Positions 27,547 through 35,977 of a DNA stretch of 64,000 bases are shown here, piece after piece (the first letter of the stretch is position 1; the number at the start of each line of letters is the position of its first letter). Under the pieces are notes generated by a model. It worked only from the letters and a program-made list of their open reading frames with translations. It had not been told where the DNA came from and searched no databases. The translations under genes were made by a program, and so were the position numbers. Origin of the DNA: JAYQKL01 sp965243245 (lineage in GTDB: Bacteria; Pseudomonadota; Alphaproteobacteria; RS24); contig OZ251536.1 of assembly GCA_965243245.1 (NCBI GenBank), positions 744,001 to 808,000 on the forward strand, read 5' to 3'.

Positions 27547-27864
27547 ATGAACAAAAGTAAAAATCACCGCCGCACTTTAGCCCACCTCACTCTTGCTTTG
27601 GGGCTCGTGCTGTCTTTGATGGCAGGTCTTGCCTATGCAGATGGACATAAGGGAAAAGCTAAAAAACACGCCAAACATCGTTTCAAAGCGATAGACACCG
27701 ATAAAAACGGAGAAATCTCACGCACCGAATTTGAAGCCGCACAGCCAAAATTTGAACAAATAGATACGGATAACTCTAACGCGCTTTCAAAAAGTGAATT
27801 GCGAAGCTTCATAAAAAAAGCCCATCAAAAACGCAAAGTAGCAAGAAAGGGCGAAAAAGAATAA
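27547..27864 (+). CDS. Small secreted EF-hand protein
   Basis: A 105-residue protein with an N-terminal signal peptide (LTLALGLVLSLMAGLAYA, about 13-30) and a lysine/histidine-rich mature start. Two EF-hand loops follow: DTDKNGEISRTE and DTDNSNALSKSE, each with Asp at loop positions 1 and 3 and Glu at 12. It probably binds Ca2+ in the periplasm. ATG 27547 is chosen over an upstream in-frame ATG (27448) because AGGAAAAC sits ahead of it and the signal peptide follows directly. It lies between ccrM and rnhB, which are often adjacent in alphaproteobacteria, so it appears inserted. The role is unknown. Confidence 0.85.
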   Translation: MNKSKNHRRTLAHLTLALGLVLSLMAGLAYADGHKGKAKKHAKHRFKAIDTDKNGEISRTEFEAAQPKFEQIDTDNSNALSKSELRSFIKKAHQKRKVARKGEKE

Positions 27865-27880
27865 AACCACCTCAATTTGT

Positions 27881-28510
27881 TTAAGATGAGAGCAGTTTAC
27901 GAATCGGGGCAAAAGATTGGCGATGATGTGATGTCACGCCGAGCAATGCCAAACCGCGTTGATGAGCCTTGACACCATAGCCCTTATTACGCGCCCAATC
28001 ATAGCCCGGAAATTGAGCATCAAGGGCAACCATCAGCCGATCGCGTGTCACTTTGGCAAGTATCGAAGCCGCCGCAATAGAAGGCGAAATAGCATCCCCT
28101 TTAATAAGGCAAGTCGCGGCATGCGACCAATCGGGAAGCTTATTGCCATCAACAAGCACATGCGCCGGCTCAAGCGGGCACAGCTTAACCGCCCGTTTCA
28201 TTGCCAGCAAGCTGGCTTGTAAAATATTAAGCTGGTCTATTTCTTCAACCGACGCCGCACCAATGCCATGCGGTACGCTTTGTAGCGTTTGGAACAAAAC
28301 AGCGCGTTGTTTCTCGCTCATCTTTTTGCTGTCATTAAGCTCGCCAAGTGCGCCAAGACCAATTTGCGCATAATCAGCCGGCAAATAAACCGCCGCCGCA
28401 ACCACAGGTCCAGCCCAAGGACCGCGCCCGGCTTCATCCACACCAAATATAATCCGCTTGGGCCACCCATGGCTTTGCTCATGTGCGGGGGTAACATAAT
28501 TACTCTGCAT
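27881..28510 (-). CDS. rnhB: Ribonuclease HII
   Basis: It cleaves RNA in RNA-DNA hybrids, including single misincorporated ribonucleotides. The protein has 209 residues. The first motif is FGVDEAGRGPWAGPVVAAA (Asp25, Glu26), further active-site acid is in VLVDGNKLPDW, and SIAAASILAKVTRDRLM is the third conserved block. It starts 9 bp after gcvPB, so it may be the last gene of the gcv transcript. A 10-bp tandem repeat spans its start codon, which makes the exact start and its spacing to the ribosome site sensitive to copy number. Confidence 0.96.
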   Translation of the reverse strand: MQSNYVTPAHEQSHGWPKRIIFGVDEAGRGPWAGPVVAAAVYLPADYAQIGLGALGELNDSKKMSEKQRAVLFQTLQSVPHGIGAASVEEIDQLNILQASLLAMKRAVKLCPLEPAHVLVDGNKLPDWSHAATCLIKGDAISPSIAAASILAKVTRDRLMVALDAQFPGYDWARNKGYGVKAHQRGLALLGVTSHHRQSFAPIRKLLSS

Positions 28511-28530
28511 TACTGTGCATTACTGTGCGG
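28503..28530. repeat. 10-bp tandem repeat across the gcvPB stop and rnhB start
   Basis: The unit CTGTGCATTA occurs about 2.8 times. It contains the gcvPB stop (28520-28522), the 9-bp gap and the rnhB ATG. Because 10 is not a multiple of 3, a change in copy number would move the rnhB start relative to gcvPB. Confidence 0.75.
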
Positions 28531-30103
28531 CCTGCGCATTCATAGGCGTCCCACAATCCAAAGCACAATCCAAAGCACAATCCAAAGCACAATCCAAAGC
28601 ATAATCCCAGTCATGCTCCCAGCGCAACACAGGCACACGCGCCGCAAGCGTTTCATCAAGACGCCGCCGCGGCGCAAATCTTGGCGCCAGCTTAAAACGA
28701 TCAATATCGCCACTTCGCGCCGACTTAGCAAGCGCACGTAAAGTCGCAATAAACAAATCCAGCGTTTGTTTGCTTTCCGTTTCTGTCGGCTCAATCAGCA
28801 TCGCGCCACGCACAACCAAAGGAAAATACATCGTCATCGGATGATAACCTTCATCAATCATCGCCTTGGCAAAATCAAGCGTATCAACACCCGTATCTTT
28901 TAAAAATCTATCATCAAACAAAGCCTCATGCATGCACGGCCCCTCAAAGGACGCGCTTAACACATCCTTTAATTTAGCCAGCACATAATTGGCATTGAGA
29001 ACCGCATCTTCTGCAACCCGGCGCAAGCCATCCGCGCCGTGGCTCAGCATATAACAAAGGGCGCGTACATACATACCCATCTGACCATGAAACGCCGTCA
29101 TCCGCCCAAACGGGCTGGTGAGTGCGCCGCTTTCAAGCTCAACCAAATTAAACCCGTTCTCACCCGATACAACAAAAGGCACAGGTGCATAATCTGCCAA
29201 GCGCGCCGACAAAACCGTCGGTCCCGAGCCCGGGCCACCGCCTCCATGCGGCGTGGCAAATGTCTTGTGAAGATTAATATGCATCGCATCAACACCCAAA
29301 TCACCCGGACAAACACGCCCAACAATTGCATTGAAATTTGCCCCATCACAATAAAAATACCCGTCCACCTCATGCAAAGCATCAGCGATTTCAATAATGT
29401 CACGCTCAAAAAGACCACATGTATTCGGATTAGTCAGCATGATAGCCGCCACATCAGTGTCAAGTTTTTCCTTAAACGCCGCCACATCAACACGCCCTTT
29501 TGCATTGGCTGGTATCGCCTCTACCTTAAAGCCCAGTAAAGCCGCCGTCGCAGGATTGGTACCATGTGCCGATTCTGGCACTAGCACACGCTGGCGCGTG
29601 GCAAGCTCGCCTTTGGCTTCAATCGCCGCACGGCACGCCATCATGCCGCATAATTCACCATGCGCCCCAGCTTTAGGTGACAGCGCAACGGCAGGCATGT
29701 TGGTCAAGGTTTTCAACCAATGAGCCAATAAATCCATTAATTCAAGAGCCCCCTGCACAGTGCTTTGAGGTTGCAACGGATGAATGTCAGAAAATCCAGC
29801 CAACCGTGCCATTTTTTCGTTCAACCGTGGATTATGCTTCATCGTGCAAGAGCCAAGCGGATACAAGTTTGCATCAATCGAATGGTTTTTTTGACTAAGG
29901 CGTACATAATGACGGATGGCTTCGGGCTCGCTCAAACCCGGCAGGTCAATTATCTGCGTGTCGGCACAATCGCCAAGCCGTGTCGCCGTTTTAGGAATCG
30001 CAGGCAAGTCAACACCCGTTTTATCAGTATTTCCGATTTCAAAAATCAGGGCTTCTTCCAGAGCCAAGCCTTTATGAGTTGTAAATGTTTCTTGTTTGCT
30101 CAT
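28520..30103 (-). CDS. gcvPB: Glycine dehydrogenase (decarboxylating) subunit 2
   Basis: PLP-bearing half of the split P protein of the glycine cleavage system; it decarboxylates glycine and passes the aminomethyl group to lipoyl-GcvH. The protein has 527 residues. The PLP lysine is Lys280 in INLHKTFATPHGGGGPGSG. Other conserved parts are YPLGSCTMKHNPRLNE and CDGANFNAIVG. The C-terminal tail carries four ALDC tetrapeptides (near 503-518) encoded by a 12-bp repeat; this is beyond the conserved core and adds four cysteines. It overlaps gcvPA by 4 bp (ATGA). Confidence 0.96.
   Translation of the reverse strand: MSKQETFTTHKGLALEEALIFEIGNTDKTGVDLPAIPKTATRLGDCADTQIIDLPGLSEPEAIRHYVRLSQKNHSIDANLYPLGSCTMKHNPRLNEKMARLAGFSDIHPLQPQSTVQGALELMDLLAHWLKTLTNMPAVALSPKAGAHGELCGMMACRAAIEAKGELATRQRVLVPESAHGTNPATAALLGFKVEAIPANAKGRVDVAAFKEKLDTDVAAIMLTNPNTCGLFERDIIEIADALHEVDGYFYCDGANFNAIVGRVCPGDLGVDAMHINLHKTFATPHGGGGPGSGPTVLSARLADYAPVPFVVSGENGFNLVELESGALTSPFGRMTAFHGQMGMYVRALCYMLSHGADGLRRVAEDAVLNANYVLAKLKDVLSASFEGPCMHEALFDDRFLKDTGVDTLDFAKAMIDEGYHPMTMYFPLVVRGAMLIEPTETESKQTLDLFIATLRALAKSARSGDIDRFKLAPRFAPRRRLDETLAARVPVLRWEHDWDYALDCALDCALDCALDCGTPMNAQAAQ
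28553..28600. repeat. 12-bp tandem repeat, 4 copies, at the gcvPB 3' end
   Basis: Four perfect copies of ACAATCCAAAGC start at 28553, 28565, 28577 and 28589. On the coding (minus) strand they encode (ALDC)4 near the C terminus. Confidence 0.97.
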
Positions 30104-31446
30104 GATAGCACCTGCGCCAGAACATTTTGATATTGGATAATATCCTCATCGCTTGTCACTTCTGTTGCCGCGACAATCAATAATTTATCCATGCCTGCAT
30201 CGGGCAATAATCTTGCCACCGGGACGCCTGCAATCACGCCTTTTTCTGCCATGCGTTCGACCACCTCTGCCGCATCGCAAGGTAGCTCAAGCGTGAATTC
30301 ATTAAAAAACGAAGCGGTCATACAGCGTATATTTTCAATTTTCTCAAGTGCCTCAACCAATTGAACCGCACGCCCATGATTGATCTTAGCTAAGTGGCGC
30401 AACCCCTTACCCCCCAGTAATGTCATATGGGCGCTAAAAGCCAGTGCGCATAATCCTGAATTCGTGCAAATATTTGACGTTGCCTTGTCGCGCCGAATAT
30501 GTTGCTCGCGCGTGGCGAGCGTCAGCACGAACCCGCGCTTACCTTGTGCATCTACCGTTACACCGCATAGCCGACCCGGCATTTGGCGAATGAATTTTTT
30601 ACGTGTCGCAAACAGCCCAACATAAGGCCCGCCAAAATTCAATCCATTGCCGATACTTTGCCCTTCGGCAACGACAATATCTGCGCCCATATCACCGGGG
30701 CGTTTAAGTAGTCCAAACGAAACCGCTTCTGGCACCACCACAATCAACAGGGCCCCGTGCGCATGGACTTCATTGGCAAGGGCTGTAAAATTTGTCACAT
30801 TGCCAAAAAAGTCAGGGTTTTGAACAACCACACATGAGGTGTTGTCATCCATCATGGAAACTAAACCTTCTGCACTGTCAATTTGTATATTTTCTTGGGC
30901 AAGTTCAAAGCCGCCCATCTCGGACAGGTTTTCGATGACGGCTTTGTAATGGGGATGCAAGCGACCCGATAAAACTGCGCGATTTTTTTTTGTCACACGA
31001 TGCGCCATGAGCACAGCTTCACCAGCGGCGGTAGAGCCGTCATACATAGAGGCATTTGCAACGTCCATGCCTGTCAACTGTGCAACCTGTGTCTGAAATT
31101 CAAACAGATATTGCAATGTGCCTTGGGTGATTTCTGGCTGATAGGGGGTATAGGAGGTTAAAAATTCCGACCGCTGAATAATATGGTCCACCATAGCTGG
31201 CACATGGTGCTTGTAAGCCCCCGCCCCGCAAAAGAAAGGCACTTGAGAAGCAGGTATATTTTTATCTGCTAATGCTGATAGTTGTCTTTCAACATTCATT
31301 TCAGAACAATGGGGCGGTAAATCGAGTAAATCCGTGCGCCGCGCAGCTTCGGGCACATCAACAAACAAATCATCAATCGACAAGGCACCAATTTGAGACA
31401 ACATATCCACTCTATCAGCAGGGGTTAGTGGTAAATAGCGCATCAT
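30100..31446 (-). CDS. gcvPA: Glycine dehydrogenase (decarboxylating) subunit 1
   Basis: N-terminal half of the split P protein, which forms a heterotetramer with GcvPB. The protein has 448 residues, normal for the split form. Recognisable blocks are MRYLPLTPADRVDMLSQIG at the N terminus, FFCGAGAYKHHVPAMVDHI, SEFLTSYTPYQPEITQGTLQ, and MYDGSTAAGEAVLMA. It overlaps both gcvH (4 bp) and gcvPB (4 bp), so all three are translationally coupled and regulated by the upstream riboswitch. Confidence 0.96.
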   Translation of the reverse strand: MMRYLPLTPADRVDMLSQIGALSIDDLFVDVPEAARRTDLLDLPPHCSEMNVERQLSALADKNIPASQVPFFCGAGAYKHHVPAMVDHIIQRSEFLTSYTPYQPEITQGTLQYLFEFQTQVAQLTGMDVANASMYDGSTAAGEAVLMAHRVTKKNRAVLSGRLHPHYKAVIENLSEMGGFELAQENIQIDSAEGLVSMMDDNTSCVVVQNPDFFGNVTNFTALANEVHAHGALLIVVVPEAVSFGLLKRPGDMGADIVVAEGQSIGNGLNFGGPYVGLFATRKKFIRQMPGRLCGVTVDAQGKRGFVLTLATREQHIRRDKATSNICTNSGLCALAFSAHMTLLGGKGLRHLAKINHGRAVQLVEALEKIENIRCMTASFFNEFTLELPCDAAEVVERMAEKGVIAGVPVARLLPDAGMDKLLIVAATEVTSDEDIIQYQNVLAQVLS

Positions 31447-31820
31447 CCAAGCTCCTTAATATAGGCTTCATAGGCCGGCTCATCCATCAAATCAGATGTT
31501 TCGGCGGGGTCAGATAATTTCAATTTGAAAAACCATCCCTGATTATTTGGGTCTTCATTGACTAAAGCAGGGTTTTCATCCAAAGCCCTATTGCCCTCAA
31601 TAATCTCACCCGAAACAGGCGCGTAAACATCACTCGCCGCCTTCACACTTTCAACAATAGCAACATCCTCGCCTTTGCTAACGTGGCGGCGGGTTTCGGG
31701 CACCTCAACAAACACAATATCGCCGAGCTGGGATTGCGCATATTCTGTAATGCCGATAGTCGCTATCGTGCCTTCAACTAAAACCCACTCATGGTCTTTG
31801 GTAAAAAGTTTGCTCATCAT
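31443..31820 (-). CDS. gcvH: Glycine cleavage system H protein
   Basis: Lipoyl carrier that shuttles the aminomethyl group between P, T and L proteins. The protein has 125 residues. The lipoylated lysine is Lys60 in EDVAIVESVKAASDVYAP. The conserved start HEWVLVEG and the C-terminal NEDPNNQGWFFKLKLSD fit the family. It overlaps gcvT by one base and gcvPA by four. Confidence 0.97.
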   Translation of the reverse strand: MMSKLFTKDHEWVLVEGTIATIGITEYAQSQLGDIVFVEVPETRRHVSKGEDVAIVESVKAASDVYAPVSGEIIEGNRALDENPALVNEDPNNQGWFFKLKLSDPAETSDLMDEPAYEAYIKELG

Positions 31821-32971
31821 TAGCCCCTATAATATCTTTGCTGGACAAATGGCAGGGCGACCACTTTTGCCAGCAATGCTTTGCCGCGCACAATCAGATT
31901 AAGGCGCGTTTCAGTCGCCGTGAATTCTTTGGCGACATATCCCATGGCAATAGGGCCATTAACACTTGGCCCAAATCCGCCGCTGGTCACAACGCCAATG
32001 ATTTGCCCGTCAAGCGATTGAATTTTTGTACCCTCGCGGGCAGGCGCACGCCCTTTTGGTAAAATGCCGACAAGTTTACGGTCTGCTCCATCAGCAATTT
32101 TTTGGTTAATAATTGCGGCGCCGGGAAAATTGGCTTCCCTACGGCGGCGCGATGGAATTGACCAGAGCAGATTAGCTTGGGCGGGCGTGGTGGCTGTATC
32201 AATATCGTGTCCATAAAGACAAAGACCAGCTTCTAGCCGCAAACTATCACGCGCACCAAGTCCAACCATTTCAACATCTTCATGCTTGAGCAGTTTTTTT
32301 GTAAAGGGCGTCGTTAGCTCATTAGGAAGCGAAATTTCATAGCCATCCTCACCCGTATAGCCACAGCGTGAAATAAGAACTTCTGTCGCTTGCCACATAA
32401 CCTGCAAGGCACTCATAAACGCCATTTTTTCAACTTCAGGAAACAAGCGCGCCAAAACCTTCGAGGCCTTTGGCCCTTGAAGTGAAATTAATCCACGTTC
32501 AGCAATTTCAATATTGAGCTTGCTCGCCAGCTTTTTGCTAATATGCCTATAATCATTTTTCTTACACACCGCATTGACAACAAGCCAGAGTGTATTGCCA
32601 AAACGCGTCACCATAAGATCATCAAGAATACCCCCTTCATCATTGGTCAATTGTGTGTAGCGAAGGCATCCCTCTTGAAGGTTTTTCAGCCCCCCCGGCA
32701 CAAGTCGTTCAAAAATTTCTGCAGCATCATCATCCGTTTTACAAGGTATAAGCCGCACTTGCCCCATATGAGAAACATCAAAAAGACCAGCTTTACGGCG
32801 CGTATGTAAATGCTCACCTAAAACGCCAAGCTTATATTGCACCGGCATTTCATAACCCGCAAAAGCTACCATTTTTGCACCTAGCTCAATATGCAAGTCA
32901 AACAAAGGCGTGCGCAATAAGCGCGGCTCATCTGCGAGATCGCGGGTTAAATTTTCAGCTTTATTTATCAT
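31820..32971 (-). CDS. gcvT: Aminomethyltransferase (glycine cleavage T protein)
   Basis: It transfers the methylene group from GcvH to tetrahydrofolate with release of ammonia. The protein has 383 residues. Conserved parts are AGLFDVSHMGQVRL near the N terminus, SLQGPKASKVLARL, CGYTGEDGYEISLP, and the C-terminal barrel VTSGGFGPSVNGPIAMGYV. It is the first gene of gcvT-gcvH-gcvPA-gcvPB(-rnhB) and directly follows the glycine riboswitch leader. Confidence 0.96.
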   Translation of the reverse strand: MINKAENLTRDLADEPRLLRTPLFDLHIELGAKMVAFAGYEMPVQYKLGVLGEHLHTRRKAGLFDVSHMGQVRLIPCKTDDDAAEIFERLVPGGLKNLQEGCLRYTQLTNDEGGILDDLMVTRFGNTLWLVVNAVCKKNDYRHISKKLASKLNIEIAERGLISLQGPKASKVLARLFPEVEKMAFMSALQVMWQATEVLISRCGYTGEDGYEISLPNELTTPFTKKLLKHEDVEMVGLGARDSLRLEAGLCLYGHDIDTATTPAQANLLWSIPSRRRREANFPGAAIINQKIADGADRKLVGILPKGRAPAREGTKIQSLDGQIIGVVTSGGFGPSVNGPIAMGYVAKEFTATETRLNLIVRGKALLAKVVALPFVQQRYYRG

Positions 32972-33019
32972 TTTTAACCTATCTGCAAGCGTTCAGAGTT
33001 CTCATTACTCTGCACCAAA

Positions 33020-33041
33020 CACCGAGTGTAAACACTGAGTG
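33020..33041 (-). other. Hairpin between the glycine riboswitch and gcvT
   Basis: The leader RNA can form a stem of CACT/GGTG and AGTGT/ACACT segments around a two-base loop, between aptamer 2 and the gcvT ribosome site. It lacks a U-run. It may belong to the expression platform; its pairing with other leader parts is not resolved by eye. Confidence 0.4.
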
Positions 33042-33049
33042 CTTGATAC

Positions 33050-33228
33050 GAACGCCCCCCTCTGTCGCGGAACCTGAGAGATTGAAGGCTTGCGCCTCTT
33101 ACCCCGTCGGTGAGACTTGAAACAAGTCTGCTTTCCAGAGTTTCATCGTGCTGCGGTCCTTTTGCCTGAGAGTTTCCGGAGGCGGTTGCTCCTTCGGCGC
33201 CGAGAGTGGTCTCTTCTGCAGCAGTCAT
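33050..33228 (-). promoter_or_regulatory. Tandem glycine riboswitch
   Basis: Two glycine aptamers lie in the gcvT leader. Aptamer 1 shows the conserved core complementary to 33155-33172 (CTCTCAGG followed by AAAAGGACC). The closing GAAACTCTGGA element is complementary to 33134-33144. Aptamer 2 shows ACCGACGGGGTAAG and its own CTCTCAGG core, ending in GACAGAG (complement of 33060-33080). This architecture is the classic two-aptamer switch, which turns on glycine cleavage genes when glycine is abundant. An apparent open frame over this region (32974-33228) is the structured RNA, not a gene. The remaining leader down to gcvT holds the hairpin listed separately. Confidence 0.94.
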
Positions 33229-33241
33229 TTGATAGTTAGGA

Positions 33242-33271
33242 ATTATGTAGCCAAAATAAGATGAAAGTCAA
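33242..33271 (-). promoter_or_regulatory. Probable sigma-70-type promoter for the gcv operon
   Basis: On the minus strand TTGACT (33266-33271) and CATAAT (33242-33247) are separated by 18 bases, each one mismatch from consensus. The predicted start of transcription is near 33235, just ahead of the first glycine aptamer, which supports the call. Confidence 0.6.
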
Positions 33272-33323
33272 CTCATCTGATGGATGGTACGGATTCTCAA
33301 CACTTATAAGGCTTATATGAGGC

Positions 33324-33872
33324 TTAGAGATTTAATTTTTTACGCCGCGCAGAACGATTTTGTTGCCATTGTTCGGGCGTGATTCGGAAACCTACCAAAA
33401 TAGTATAATCACTAAGCGCGTTTTCTTTGGTCAAATTAAGCGATAACGCGCCGCCATCTTGCGTAAAGCCAATAAGTTTTTTACCTTTTTTCGCCGAAAC
33501 CTTGATCTCAAAATCTTGCTTCACCAGTATTTTGTCGTTTTCATCAATAATGACAACAAAAACGGGCAAAGAAATTTTCAAAGGTATAGTCGTCCCAGTT
33601 TGAGACATGACCACACCGCGCACAGACAAATTTGTTAGTAATTTTAGCTGTTCTTCATGCCAACTGCACTCAAGCTCGACGCCAAGGATCTCAGCCTGCA
33701 CTGCCCCTGCCTTGCCAGTCGGTATAAAAGACATACGCTCCGTATCAGCTAAAATGCCTTCAGGCGGGCAATATTGTCGACCGGTCTCAAAACCGCCGCC
33801 ACAGGCACTAGCAAAAAAAGCCATGCAAACGACAATAATAACGTTCTTTACTATGATGAGCGACCGGTTCAT
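33324..33872 (-). CDS. Putative lipoprotein of unknown function
   Basis: A 182-residue protein starting at ATG 33872, with a type II signal: hydrophobic IIVKNVIIVVCMAFF, then FASAC, whose Cys24 would be lipidated. The mature part begins GGGFETGRQYCPPEG and appears beta-rich (LPVFVVIIDENDKILVKQDF), ending in a basic tail (NRSARRKKLNL). An in-frame ATG 11 codons upstream is less likely because it would lengthen the signal n-region. Similar small envelope lipoproteins of alphaproteobacteria have no assigned role. I do not recognise a domain. Confidence 0.7.
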   Translation of the reverse strand: MNRSLIIVKNVIIVVCMAFFASACGGGFETGRQYCPPEGILADTERMSFIPTGKAGAVQAEILGVELECSWHEEQLKLLTNLSVRGVVMSQTGTTIPLKISLPVFVVIIDENDKILVKQDFEIKVSAKKGKKLIGFTQDGGALSLNLTKENALSDYTILVGFRITPEQWQQNRSARRKKLNL

Positions 33873-33996
33873 AAAAATCTCAAATATGCTACTTGTTGTT
33901 TTCAACTCTTAGAAAAATTGATATATAGACTAAACAATTATTTAAGTAATCTAACCAATCAATGACCGAACAGCAAGACCCGTTTAAGATAGTAAA

Positions 33997-34956
33997 ATGA
34001 TGAAAAAACCTCTTCACATCATTATGGCGGCCCCGCGCGGATTTTGCGCCGGGGTTGACCGTGCTGTTTTGATTGTCGAAAAAGCATTAGAAAAATATGG
34101 CGTGCCGGTCTATGTTCGCCATGAAATTGTGCATAACCGTTTTGTTGTCGAAGACCTAGAAGCCAAAGGCGCCATTTTTATTGAGGAATTATCAAAAGTA
34201 CCCTTGGGGGCGCCGGTCATTTTTTCTGCACATGGTGTTCCAAAATCTGTGCCGGCCGAAGCTGAAAAAAGACAATTAAGATGGATGGATGCCACCTGCC
34301 CTCTCGTTTCAAAAGTCCATATAGAAGCGCGACGCCACTTTGAAAATGGCGCCCATATATTATTGATAGGGCACAAGAAGCATCCCGAAGTTATCGGCAC
34401 AATGGGACAATTAGATGAAGGCGCTATTGAGCTTATCGAAACAGTTCAAGACGCTATGACTGTTCAACCTCAAACAACAGACAAGCTTGCCTATTTGACC
34501 CAAACAACTCTCTCGATTGATGATACGGCGCAGATAATCTCGACTTTAAAAAAACGCTTCCCGCATATTAAAGCCCCCCATAAAGAAGATATTTGTTATG
34601 CCACAACAAATCGCCAGCTTGCCGTTAAAGAATTGGCAGAAAAAGTGGATGCACTTTATGTGATCGGCGCACCTAATTCTTCAAACTCGCAACGCCTCGT
34701 TGAAGTTGGTAAAAGAGCCGGTTGCCAGTTTTCAGAACTCATCAACGGACAAGATACACTAGATATAGCCGCCTTAGAAAATATTGACCGCCTTGGTCTT
34801 ACGGCCGGCGCCTCGGCACCAGAAGAGCTTGTTCAACGGGTTATCCATCAGCTGAGTACAGTTTTTGACTGCACCGTTTCCGAGCTCGTCACGGCGCAAG
34901 AAACCGTTGAGTTCAAACTCCCCAGAGCCCTTCGTAATCCAAGCGAGGCGAGATAA
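33997..34956 (+). CDS. ispH: 4-hydroxy-3-methylbut-2-enyl diphosphate reductase
   Basis: Last enzyme of the MEP pathway, which makes IPP and DMAPP. The protein has 319 residues. The three cluster cysteines are Cys17 (GFCAGVDRAV), Cys101 (DATCPLV) and Cys200 (DICYATTNRQ). FSAHGVP and NSSNSQRLVEVG are further substrate-binding motifs. The stop overlaps the thrB start by one base (TAATG). The group ispH-thrB-rnhA is common in alphaproteobacteria. Confidence 0.97.
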   Translation: MMKKPLHIIMAAPRGFCAGVDRAVLIVEKALEKYGVPVYVRHEIVHNRFVVEDLEAKGAIFIEELSKVPLGAPVIFSAHGVPKSVPAEAEKRQLRWMDATCPLVSKVHIEARRHFENGAHILLIGHKKHPEVIGTMGQLDEGAIELIETVQDAMTVQPQTTDKLAYLTQTTLSIDDTAQIISTLKKRFPHIKAPHKEDICYATTNRQLAVKELAEKVDALYVIGAPNSSNSQRLVEVGKRAGCQFSELINGQDTLDIAALENIDRLGLTAGASAPEELVQRVIHQLSTVFDCTVSELVTAQETVEFKLPRALRNPSEAR

Positions 34957-35927
34957 TGGCTGTCTATACTAAAATCAATCAAGCCGAGCTTTGCGACCTG
35001 CTTAGCCATTATGAGATAGGTGCGGTACAAGAAATTAAAGAAATTGTCGAAGGCGTTGAAAATTCAAACTTTTCACTCCAAACCGAACAAGGGAAATTCA
35101 TCCTGACCCTTTATGAAAAAAGGGTCAATCCAGATGATTTGCCGTTTTTTCTGAATCTCAAAAAACACCTGAACACTCAAAATATTTCTTGTCCTTTGCC
35201 GATTGCGCGCAAAGATGGCGGTTTATTGTCTAATGTTAAAGGGCAACCAGCCGCCATTATCAGCTTCCTTGAAGGCAGTAGCATACGGCGTCCGCAAAAC
35301 ATACATTGTTATGAATTAGGAAAAGCAATGGCAGAGCTTCACTTAGCAGGGCAAAGCTTCAACATGCATCGGGGCAATGATGTATCATTAGAGGCATGGC
35401 AGACCATGTTTGATGAGATCAGAGGCGACTGCGATAGTGTCCATCCTGACATGAGGGCTCATCTTTCCCAAGACCTTGAATTTTTAGAACAAAACTGGCC
35501 CACAGATTTACCGACAGGGATTATTCATGCAGATTTGTTTGTCGATAATATTTTTTTCATTGATGAAAAATTATCTGGCATTATCGACTTTTATTTTGCC
35601 TGCACAGATATGTTTGCTTATGACATTGCGATCGCTCTTAATGCTTGGTGCTTTGAGGCAGATGTGAATTTCAATATCACCAAGTCCAAGGCAATCTTGG
35701 AAGGGTATCAGAGCACGCGCCCTTTAAGCGAAGCTGAATTTACCGCTCTTCCCATTCTTGCACGCGGCGCCGCCATGCGATTTTTATTAACCCGCTTGCA
35801 GGATTGGCTACATCAAGACCCGCACGCGCTCGTAGGTATGAAAAATCCCACTGATTATCTGCGCCGTTTAAGATTCCATAAAACCGTTACCCATGCGCAA
35901 GATTACGCCATTACGCGAAAGATTTAA
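34956..35927 (+). CDS. thrB: Homoserine kinase (aminoglycoside phosphotransferase-like, ThrB2 type)
   Basis: It phosphorylates homoserine in threonine biosynthesis; the product feeds ThrC, also in this window. The protein has 323 residues and belongs to the APH fold rather than the GHMP fold used in enterobacteria. Visible are GVENSNFSLQTEQGKFILTLYEKR (nucleotide lobe), the catalytic loop GIIHADLFVDNIFF (Asp near 192) and the metal-binding SGIIDFYFACTDMFAYDIAI. It is coupled to ispH and is followed by a repeat array before rnhA. Confidence 0.93.
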   Translation: MAVYTKINQAELCDLLSHYEIGAVQEIKEIVEGVENSNFSLQTEQGKFILTLYEKRVNPDDLPFFLNLKKHLNTQNISCPLPIARKDGGLLSNVKGQPAAIISFLEGSSIRRPQNIHCYELGKAMAELHLAGQSFNMHRGNDVSLEAWQTMFDEIRGDCDSVHPDMRAHLSQDLEFLEQNWPTDLPTGIIHADLFVDNIFFIDEKLSGIIDFYFACTDMFAYDIAIALNAWCFEADVNFNITKSKAILEGYQSTRPLSEAEFTALPILARGAAMRFLLTRLQDWLHQDPHALVGMKNPTDYLRRLRFHKTVTHAQDYAITRKI

Positions 35928-35928
35928 A

Positions 35929-35975
35929 CAAGGCTTAAAACAAGGCTTAAAACAAGGCTTAAAACAAGGCTTAAA
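35929..35975. repeat. 12-bp tandem repeat, ~4 copies, between thrB and rnhA
   Basis: Units CAAGGCTTAAAA at 35929, 35941 and 35953 are perfect, and the fourth (35965-35975) is shortened by one base. The array fills the 50-bp gap from the thrB stop to the rnhA ATG, so it also supplies the ribosome-binding region (AAGG) of rnhA. Confidence 0.95.
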
Positions 35976-35977
35976 CG

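Noticed and set aside
28053..28741. Open frames on the plus strand opposite rnhB and gcvPB
   Set aside because: The opposite strand carries well-identified genes; these frames hold no motif and partly follow the 12-bp repeats.
32974..33228. Open frame of about 84 codons upstream of gcvT
   Set aside because: It coincides with the structured tandem glycine riboswitch and has no protein-family resemblance.
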